A stretch of 9,116 nucleotides of DNA from Thermocladium sp049965935 (GTDB lineage: Archaea > Thermoproteota > Thermoprotei > Thermoproteales > Thermocladiaceae), in NCBI GenBank assembly GCA_049965935.1, contig JBMFVP010000060.1, positions 1 through 9,116 of the forward strand, in the 5' to 3' direction. A model generated the notes under the pieces. That model was not told the DNA's origin. It did not search any database and worked only from the letters and a program-made list of their open reading frames with translations. Positions 1-4,986 of the stretch are shown piece by piece. Within the stretch, counting starts at the first letter, position 1, and every line of letters starts with the position of its first letter. Position numbers and translations under genes: made by a program.

Positions 1-646
1 CCTCAGCTTCCCTCAATAAGTCCCATGGATTAAACGCTAGAAATTTCTTGCTTTTCGTTATTATCAAGATTTCATCCAGTACATCTATTATGTTGGAGGC
101 TAACGGTGAAGATATTATAATGGTTTTTCCTTGGTCTTTAAGTTTCTTAATAACGCCTTTAAGCAAGGTAGTTCCCTCGATATCGAGGTAAGTTAGTGGT
201 TCATCCAACACGTAGAGATCAGCATAATAGGCCATCACCGCGCCTAAAAGCACTCTCTGTTTCTGTCCACCCGACATATCATCCACCGGTTTATCTCTAA
301 GCATATGTATTCCGAAAAATCTTAGAAACTCCTCGGCTTTTTCCTTAGCCACCTTGAAGCTATATCCCCTTAGAACTAGATAACTAATAAGGAAGTCCTT
401 TGCCGTCATAACTCCTATGGGTTCCGAATCCTGAGGTAAATAGGATACCTTGTTTGCCCTAATGATTGCTTTTCCTTTATCTGGCTTTACGATACCCAAC
501 ATTATCCTCAACAAAGTCGTCTTTCCATAACCATTTGGAGCTATTACGCCGTAAATCGATCCCTCACTAAAACTAAGAGTCACATCATCAAAGACCTTTA
601 ATTCGCCATAGCTTTTCGCGACTCCCTCCAACTTAAGTACCTCCAT
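1..646 (-). CDS. ABC transporter ATP-binding protein (C-terminus cut by window edge)
   Basis: About 215 residues are visible from the ATG at 646; the frame is still open at base 1, so the C-terminus lies outside. It should be the cytoplasmic nucleotide-binding subunit that powers an ABC transporter. Seen in order: a Walker A region at residues 36-43 (APNGYGKT), Q-loop Gln72, signature SGGQ at 125-128 followed by KQR, Walker B LYVLDEP at 144-150 and D-loop Asp155. Two oddities: the first Walker A glycine is alanine, and the stretch where the switch histidine is expected (about 178-186) reads IIISSPLAS with no His. Neither rules out nucleotide binding, but hydrolysis may be weak. No permease gene is in view, so the substrate is unknown. 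A TATA-like box lies about 40 bp upstream, and the gene is divergent from the CRISPR array. The family call is secure; the function is not. Confidence 0.9.
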   Translation of the reverse strand, partial: MEVLKLEGVAKSYGELKVFDDVTLSFSEGSIYGVIAPNGYGKTTLLRIMLGIVKPDKGKAIIRANKVSYLPQDSEPIGVMTAKDFLISYLVLRGYSFKVAKEKAEEFLRFFGIHMLRDKPVDDMSGGQKQRVLLGAVMAYYADLYVLDEPLTYLDIEGTTLLKGVIKKLKDQGKTIIISSPLASNIIDVLDEILIITKSKKFLAFNPWDLLREAE

Positions 647-683
647 TGTAAACCCCAATCCAATTCTTCAGCTATACTTTAGC

Positions 684-692
684 ATTATAAAG
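684..692 (-). promoter_or_regulatory. Putative TATA box of the ABC ATPase gene
   Basis: CTTTATAAT on the minus strand ends 37 bp before the ATG at 646. A start site about 26 bp downstream of the box centre would give a short leader of roughly 15 nt containing GGGG. This is inference from archaeal promoter spacing. Confidence 0.4.
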
Positions 693-775
693 ATAACTTT
701 CCATTAAAAATATCTTCATTATAACTACTTAACGAGGCCAGCAAATGAAAATCAGAACCAAAACCTAATTCTTTA

Positions 776-792
776 TCTTTTGTAGATTCTAC
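776..792 (-). repeat. Isolated partial CRISPR repeat in inverted orientation
   Basis: The 17 bases here, read on the minus strand, are GTAGAATCTACAAAAGA, identical to the first 17 nt of the array repeat. Past them the minus strand reads TAAAGAATTAGG, so if a 6-nt insertion (ATAAAG) is allowed, AATT of the repeat also aligns. The GAAAC end that gives crRNAs their 5' tag is missing. It lies about 250 bp before the first repeat and points the opposite way. It could be a relic of an older array, or a small repeat-derived RNA or binding site. An exact 17-nt match is unlikely by chance in a window this size. Confidence 0.75.
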
Positions 793-918
793 CGGTTGTA
801 AACAAATCATTGGTGTAGTTATAAAGAAGATAGGATAGTCTTAAGATCACATTAAAAGATCTAAATCTAGCCATACTATAGACAGACCCGCTAGTTTATT
901 GTATTAAAAATAATCCAG

Positions 919-999
919 AGACCTTGGGAAATTTTTTCATGCTTTTCCGCGTCTCGCAGGGTTTTCCCAAGGTCTGGGAAGGAGAGTTCCTTGGGAAAA
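919..999. repeat. Leader motif cluster: three CCTTGGGAAA copies, two competing inverted repeats
   Basis: CCTTGGGAAA occurs at 922-931 and 989-998 in direct orientation and at 963-972 inverted. The outer pair forms a perfect 13-bp inverted repeat (919-931 with 963-975, 31-nt loop). The middle copy can instead pair with the third as a perfect 11-bp inverted repeat (962-972 with 989-999, 16-nt loop), so the two hairpins exclude each other. The cluster lies upstream of the leader TATA-like box, so it is probably not in the pre-crRNA and is more likely a protein-binding DNA element for array transcription or spacer integration. The function is inference. Confidence 0.7.
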
Positions 1000-1014
1000 A
1001 ACAAAAGCGCAATA

Positions 1015-1024
1015 CTTAAATATA
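1015..1024 (+). promoter_or_regulatory. Putative TATA box of the CRISPR leader promoter
   Basis: CTTAAATATA is centred about 26 bp before base 1045, so transcription would start almost exactly at the first repeat (1046). A second AT-rich stretch, TATATAAG at 1032-1039, would place the start inside repeat 1 and is less likely. Confidence 0.5.
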
Positions 1025-1045
1025 AAGCAAGTATATAAGTTTTCA

Positions 1046-1904
1046 GTAGAATCTACAAAAGAATTGAAACAGTTATTAACGCAATTAATCGGTTTAGTCT
1101 CCCCGTCTTCTGTAGAATCTACAAAAGAATTGAAACATGGGCCGCTTTCCCGTAAAACATCGCCATATCGGCTTGGTAGAATCTACAAAAGAATTGAAAC
1201 TTAGTGGTTCTAGGAATATAAGGAACCTCCTCGCCTGCAAGTAGAATCTACAAAAGAATTGAAACTAAAGACTCCTGGCAGGGTCTTCATGACTCTCGTT
1301 ATCTTGTAGAATCTACAAAAGAATTGAAACATTATTCTCGCCATAATTAAATAAGAACGAGTAGGCTTGTAGAATCTACAAAAGAATTGAAACTAGCCTT
1401 GTAAAGGTCGTTTCTATTGACGGGTATTCCTTGGTAGAATCTACAAAAGAATTGAAACGCTTGAGGCAGAGCACCATTAATGAGAGCATTATTTTAAGTA
1501 GAATCTACAAAAGAATTGAAACTGATTAGGTCATTTTTCATCGGGTTTTGGGTTTGTGGTAGAATCTACAAAAGAATTGAAACTCATTTCCTCCAGCCTC
1601 TTTGCGACTGCTACAGGCATCTGTAGAATCTACAAAAGAATTGAAACCTCTCAGGAGAAGGCGAAGATATAGATACAGTATGGTTATAGTAGAATCTACA
1701 AAAGAATTGAAACATGGATAATCCACTCTTAATGCTCAATGTAATGATGATAGGTAGAATCTACAAAAGAATTGAAACTAGAAACTTAGGATACAAGATA
1801 AAGGAAGACTGGAAAAGTAGAATCTACAAAAGAATTGAAACTTCCAATTCTCCCCTAAGGCTATCGGCTACTTCGTTTAGTAGAATCTACAAAAGAATTG
1901 AAAC
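1046..1904 (+). CRISPR. CRISPR array, 14 identical 25-nt repeats, 13 spacers
   Basis: The repeat begins GTAGAATCTAC, continues AAAAGA and ends ATTGAAAC. Repeat starts: 1046, 1112, 1176, 1241, 1306, 1369, 1434, 1498, 1559, 1623, 1689, 1754, 1817 and 1880. Spacers in order: 41, 39, 40, 40, 38, 40, 39, 36, 39, 41, 40, 38 and 38 nt, all different. Every repeat is identical, including the last, so no decayed end is visible. The ATTGAAAC end matches the usual 8-nt crRNA 5' tag of archaeal type I and III systems and sets the reading direction as plus, with the leader on the left. The first 11 nt form a small stem (GTAGA, one base, TCTAC). Adjacent type III-B genes suggest Cmr uses these crRNAs; the needed cas6 is not in the window. 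Confidence 0.98.
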
Positions 1905-1974
1905 CTTAATAGCAATTTTTCAAGAATTTATGGTCAATTAACTTTTGGATTAACTAAGTGAGATATAAATTTAT
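1905..1974 (+). terminator. Short convergent gap after the array, possible T-rich terminator
   Basis: Seventy AT-rich bases separate the last repeat from the stop codon of the converging minus-strand operon. A run of five T at 1916-1920 and TTTT at 1943-1946 could act as weak archaeal U-tract terminators for the pre-crRNA. There is no hairpin and no further repeat. The evidence is weak. Confidence 0.25.
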
Positions 1975-2619
1975 TTATACATTCAATATTGCTAAGTTAT
2001 CTTCATAGTTAATTTTACATTTTTTACTTAGTTCTTCAATAAAGTCCTTAGGTGTTTTTAATGGTTCTTTATTGGTTATAATACTAATATCATCCATCAG
2101 GAATGGTAATGGTTCTCTAAGTAATCTAATTAGTGTGCTTGACAATAGGGATGGGTTTTGTGTAGGGTAGATTGCAACCATACTTTTACATGGATTCTCA
2201 ATAATCTTCGAATACAATATATTAGATACTTCATCCTTATAAGGCATCAATTTTGTTGTTAAAATTACAGGATACGGTGAGACTATTCCCATCACCGGCT
2301 TTAGAGCATCCACCCAATCTCTGAAACACTTGATCACTAATTGCAGATTATCATGTATATAACCCCACCAATTATCTTTGTTGTTAGAATCATTGGGATC
2401 TCCCGGATTATAAAAAAAGTCCTCATAGACGAATCTACGCAGTAATACTTGTATGTATGTAAAATTATTAACGCTATAAATGCGAATATGATTCTCTTGA
2501 TTACCAATATATGTGAAATCCTTATACTTACTAGGCCCATATTCGATCTTAACGATACTCCTAATTACGTTGATTATATCACTAAAATTATTATAATTTT
2601 GAAGCTCAAATATTAGCAT
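1975..2619 (-). CDS. Unrecognised 214-aa protein, last gene of the Cmr/accessory operon
   Basis: I do not recognise the family. The protein is soluble in appearance: no signal peptide and no membrane segment. The first 70 residues look like mixed alpha/beta, followed by an Asn/Asp-rich loop with a WW pair at 84-85 (residues 71-85), a helix around 90-106, and hydrophobic strands near 109-121 and 146-151. It has only three cysteines (98, 144, 201), unlike the gene before it. The start at 2619 is supported by AGGTG at 2628-2632, 8 nt upstream. It overlaps the 161-aa gene by 7 bp, which suggests translational coupling and joint function with the ATPase and putative nuclease. It could be a sensor, a specificity subunit or an inhibitor of the pair; nothing in the sequence decides this. 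A CARF or HEPN domain was not evident by eye. Confidence 0.8.
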   Translation of the reverse strand: MLIFELQNYNNFSDIINVIRSIVKIEYGPSKYKDFTYIGNQENHIRIYSVNNFTYIQVLLRRFVYEDFFYNPGDPNDSNNKDNWWGYIHDNLQLVIKCFRDWVDALKPVMGIVSPYPVILTTKLMPYKDEVSNILYSKIIENPCKSMVAIYPTQNPSLLSSTLIRLLREPLPFLMDDISIITNKEPLKTPKDFIEELSKKCKINYEDNLAILNV

Positions 2620-3098
2620 TCTTTACACACCTGCACATTATTTTTATAATCTTTATCAATATGTTTACGAAAAACCTCTACATAATCTTTAGGCACTAAT
2701 ATAACGTTTTGTTTCTTTTCTAAATATTTATGAATTAATTCCTCTATCTTAACTGAATCATAGTATCGTTTTCCATTAATGCCACACTTGCATTCTATCA
2801 TTATTATTACTCTATTATTAATGGCAATACATACATCTAATCTATCAGTGCAATGATCTTCTTTAGTGCACGGATCTATTTTGGCCATAGTATGACAGAT
2901 ATTACTGTTTGCGTTTAATGCATCACATCTACAAATTCTAATTTTTTCTTTTTCAATATTACGAATGCCATATTTTCTTAGATATTCTTCTTGGAATTGC
3001 TCATCATTTAATAAGGCACCTCTACATCCATAAAGCATACAACATTCCTGATCGCATATACATGATCCATTATTAATTGTCGGTCTATCACATTCCAT
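2613..3098 (-). CDS. Cysteine-rich 161-aa protein, putative PD-(D/E)XK nuclease
   Basis: Sixteen of 161 residues are cysteine: 3, 13, 15, 19, 20, 25 (N-terminal cluster), 56, 58, 68, 77, 83, 90, 103, 105, and a terminal C158-x2-C161. The middle reads RLDVCIAINN then RVIIMIECK: Asp88, 13 residues, then Glu102-Cys-Lys104 at the end of a hydrophobic strand, followed by a helix rich in Lys and Glu (about 110-130). This is the core arrangement of PD-(D/E)XK nucleases. The cysteines suggest a zinc site or Fe-S cluster, as in Cas4-type nucleases, though the spacing is not that of Cas4. The start at 3098 is supported by GAGTGA (3105-3110), which overlaps the ATPase stop codon. It lies 6 bp after the ATPase and overlaps the 214-aa gene. 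The nuclease assignment is motif-based inference; a purely metal-binding regulatory protein is the main alternative. Confidence 0.75.
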   Translation of the reverse strand: MECDRPTINNGSCICDQECCMLYGCRGALLNDEQFQEEYLRKYGIRNIEKEKIRICRCDALNANSNICHTMAKIDPCTKEDHCTDRLDVCIAINNRVIIMIECKCGINGKRYYDSVKIEELIHKYLEKKQNVILVPKDYVEVFRKHIDKDYKNNVQVCKEC

Positions 3099-3104
3099 TA
3101 TTAA

Positions 3105-4067
3105 TCACTCTATATATGTAGCCATCTCGCTCTTGAATAATGTTGATGATGAGAGATCAGAATGTATATGGCCATCCTCAATAATATAATACTGTAGCTT
3201 ACCTCTATATGCAAGTTTCAATGCGAGTCCACTGTGAGTTTCTAGGATTGTTGGGAACTTATACTCATTTAACATGTTAATTAATGCAGCTATATAATCA
3301 TAATGCAGTCCCGTCTCCATTGTTTCTACGACTACTATTGGATTCATTGGATTCTCCTCCAAATTCTTAAGCAAATTAGCGAGAGCTAAGGATGCAGAAA
3401 TCATGAATATCCATTTAACACCATCAGCAGTATAGTTATAACTATAGTAATGACTTATATCCTTGAAGAATATATTATTTTTAATTAACTCAACTCTATG
3501 GTCAGTTATTTGGGAAAGCGTATCATTAACTTCCTTAATATAGCTGCTATATATATTAGCGAAACGAGATTCATGATCGCTGATATCATAGTAATTCAAT
3601 ATTATTCCTAAACTACTGGCCATTAGCAAGTCCCATGGCTCCAGAGGATTTCCTTGTTCTAGAGGCGCATCAATCCTCAAGCTCCACGGCTTAACCCATA
3701 ATATTGGATAATGCTGCAATAATATTGATATAAGTTTTATATTAGGGCCAGCCACCTGATAACTCGTCAATTCCTGGCTTCCTTCCGTAATTGAGATCCT
3801 TTTTTCATTAATATTAATCACGTAAGCGTGTTCATTTATTGTTATTTCCACCGAGCTTTCCCGGCTTTCATTATTAATTAGCTCTCTGATATCAAGTGTA
3901 GAAACAGTAAAACCAGATAGCAATCTTAGTGCTAAATTAAGAGCCCTGATTATAGTGGTTTTCCCAGAATTATTGGGGCCATAAAGCAAGGTAGGTCCAT
4001 CACGAAACTCTATTATTCCTTCCTTTAATGGTCCTATTCCTTTAAGTGATAACTTAATTGTGGTCAT
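3105..4067 (-). CDS. SMC/OLD-like AAA ATPase, Cmr-associated
   Basis: A 320-aa P-loop ATPase of the ABC/SMC type (AAA_15/AAA_21-like) found in many defence modules. Residues 5-25 (KLSLKGIGPLKEGIIEF and on) are the usual N-terminal strand pair, Walker A is GPNNSGKT at 30-37, a weak signature region lies near 213-222 (TADGVKW), Walker B with the family's GLH ending is at 244-255 (IVVVETMETGLH), and the switch histidine is in ETHSG at 276-280. There is no TOPRIM or nuclease domain after it, unlike full-length OLD proteins. In Walker B the usual catalytic Glu after the first acidic residue is Thr249, so hydrolysis may be slow. No ribosome binding site precedes the ATG; an AT-rich TATA-like stretch about 26 bp upstream suggests a leaderless start. 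It is followed 6 bp on by the putative nuclease, so a partner role is likely. Confidence 0.88.
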   Translation of the reverse strand: MTTIKLSLKGIGPLKEGIIEFRDGPTLLYGPNNSGKTTIIRALNLALRLLSGFTVSTLDIRELINNESRESSVEITINEHAYVININEKRISITEGSQELTSYQVAGPNIKLISILLQHYPILWVKPWSLRIDAPLEQGNPLEPWDLLMASSLGIILNYYDISDHESRFANIYSSYIKEVNDTLSQITDHRVELIKNNIFFKDISHYYSYNYTADGVKWIFMISASLALANLLKNLEENPMNPIVVVETMETGLHYDYIAALINMLNEYKFPTILETHSGLALKLAYRGKLQYYIIEDGHIHSDLSSSTLFKSEMATYIE

Positions 4068-4100
4068 CTATAAATTTATTGCGACTTATTTTTATTTATT
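4068..4100 (-). promoter_or_regulatory. Internal promoter and half-operator before the accessory ATPase
   Basis: The 28-bp gap between the cmr6 stop and the ATPase ATG holds AAATTTATTGCGACTTA (plus strand, 4072-4088), matching AAATTTATTGCAACTTA at 7778-7794 in the divergent cmr promoter at 16 of 17 bases. On the minus strand the A/T run AATAAATAAAAATAAG (4100-4085) is centred about 26 bp before the ATG, where a TATA box would sit for leaderless transcription. There is no Shine-Dalgarno sequence, unlike the downstream genes. Unlike the cmr site, this half-site lies between the TATA-like run and the start, a position suited to repression. Confidence 0.55.
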
Positions 4101-4986
4101 TTGTATCAAATATTCCATAACCTAGTGATGTTTTTGCGCCTATGCCGTTTTCCAATGCAGCAGCAATTATATTCCTAAGTTCATCTTCGGTGCACGCTTT
4201 TTCGCAATTGCTTTGAGTAGTCCTTATATAGATATAATTATTGGTATCGTGATCATTACAAGCCATAGTTCTCTCCTTGAGTCTGTTCCTAGCTACTAGT
4301 ATCGCTATCTTGAAGCCAACACCCCTTGACACGGTAATGAAGGGTAGCGGAGACGGCTTTGATTGGACCTCGCTTATTCGCCCCTCTGTCTCTCTATAAT
4401 GTGGATTAATTATGTCAAGTGATATTAAACTACCACGTAGGCAATAGGTTGGATAAGCATCTAATACTATGATTGACGATGACTCATTTAGGTTGCCAAA
4501 AGCCATTTTGCATGGATTCCCCTTGCTCTCTGCAATGAATCTCATTGCACCCTTAAGCGAGGAGGCTGGTATGTATGGTAGATTCCAGTATGGGTCCCAA
4601 GCTATTGCGGGTTCAAGAGGTTCCATGTATGGATTGCTAAGTCCAATGGATAGCCTAGTCAAGAGCATCATAACGCCCTTAAATGCAACGGCATAACCTA
4701 ATGCCTCCAATGCCTTAATATTCCCCTCTATCCAATGATCAACATTACCTAAGATATCCTTGATGATACCATTGCTGCACCTATATGATTCGGATAACTT
4801 CTCCATTATTTCCCTATTATTTTGATTAATATAATTCCTCATATCATAATCTTCATGCTTACCTTCTCCCATGGCTTGGCGATAAGTACTAGAGTTCATA
4901 ACTAAGCTTACTAGCTTCAATCTTAAATAACTGGGTATATTAATTATTGGCGATGGAGTTATATTATTCAAGATCTCTAGGGCCAT
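4096..4986 (-). CDS. cmr6: Type III-B effector subunit Cmr6 (Cas7-like RAMP)
   Basis: Cmr6 caps the backbone of the Cmr complex near the crRNA 3' end, next to Cmr1. The 296-aa protein shows the family pattern: an N-terminal helical part (1-100), the RAMP motif YIPASSLKGAMRF at 138-150, AFGNLN at 162-167, VLDAYPT at 174-180, DIINPHY at 191-197, PLPFITVSRGVGF at 213-225, and a C-terminal glycine-rich loop GIGAKTSLGYGIF at 281-293. All are well preserved. The start at 4986 is supported by AGGTGA (4994-4999) 7 nt upstream, inside the end of cmr1, with which it overlaps by 10 bp. It is the last core cmr gene in this operon; the accessory ATPase follows 28 bp on. Confidence 0.95.
   Translation of the reverse strand: MALEILNNITPSPIINIPSYLRLKLVSLVMNSSTYRQAMGEGKHEDYDMRNYINQNNREIMEKLSESYRCSNGIIKDILGNVDHWIEGNIKALEALGYAVAFKGVMMLLTRLSIGLSNPYMEPLEPAIAWDPYWNLPYIPASSLKGAMRFIAESKGNPCKMAFGNLNESSSIIVLDAYPTYCLRGSLISLDIINPHYRETEGRISEVQSKPSPLPFITVSRGVGFKIAILVARNRLKERTMACNDHDTNNYIYIRTTQSNCEKACTEDELRNIIAAALENGIGAKTSLGYGIFDTK

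Larger units (their letters stand above)
647..1045. other. Gene-free intergenic region containing the CRISPR leader
   Basis: About 400 bp between the divergent ABC ATPase gene and the first repeat. No convincing gene was found on either strand; the longest ATG frame noticed (939-1019, 26 codons) has no ribosome binding site and looks like chance. The right half (about 850-1045) is the leader by position: repeats downstream end in ATTGAAAC, so the array is read left to right and its leader lies on this side. It holds the inverted partial CRISPR repeat, the CCTTGGGAAA motif cluster and a TATA-like box, all listed separately. No riboswitch or tRNA-like fold was recognised. Confidence 0.7.

Noticed and set aside
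939..1019. Possible 26-codon leader peptide starting ATG at 939
   Set aside because: No ribosome binding site, overlaps the inverted-repeat cluster, ends in the leader TATA-like box; length is within chance.
1538..1726. Minus-strand open frame, 62 codons, with repeated FNSFVDST
   Set aside because: Same cause: antisense reading of CRISPR repeats.
1743..1750. C-box-like ATGATGA suggesting a C/D box RNA
   Set aside because: It lies in spacer 11 and has no matching D box at suitable distance.
1714..1941. Open frame across array repeats on the plus strand, 75 codons
   Set aside because: It is the repeat read in frame (IYKRIET recurring) because some repeat-spacer units are multiples of three; it is part of the CRISPR array.
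2337..2540. 67-codon minus-strand frame inside the 214-aa gene
   Set aside because: Alternative frame of a gene that has its own ribosome binding site and operon coupling.
2613..3098. Cas4 assignment for the Cys-rich protein
   Set aside because: Although a D...ExK core with cysteines recalls Cas4, the protein is short, the cysteine spacing differs, and no cas1 or cas2 accompanies it.
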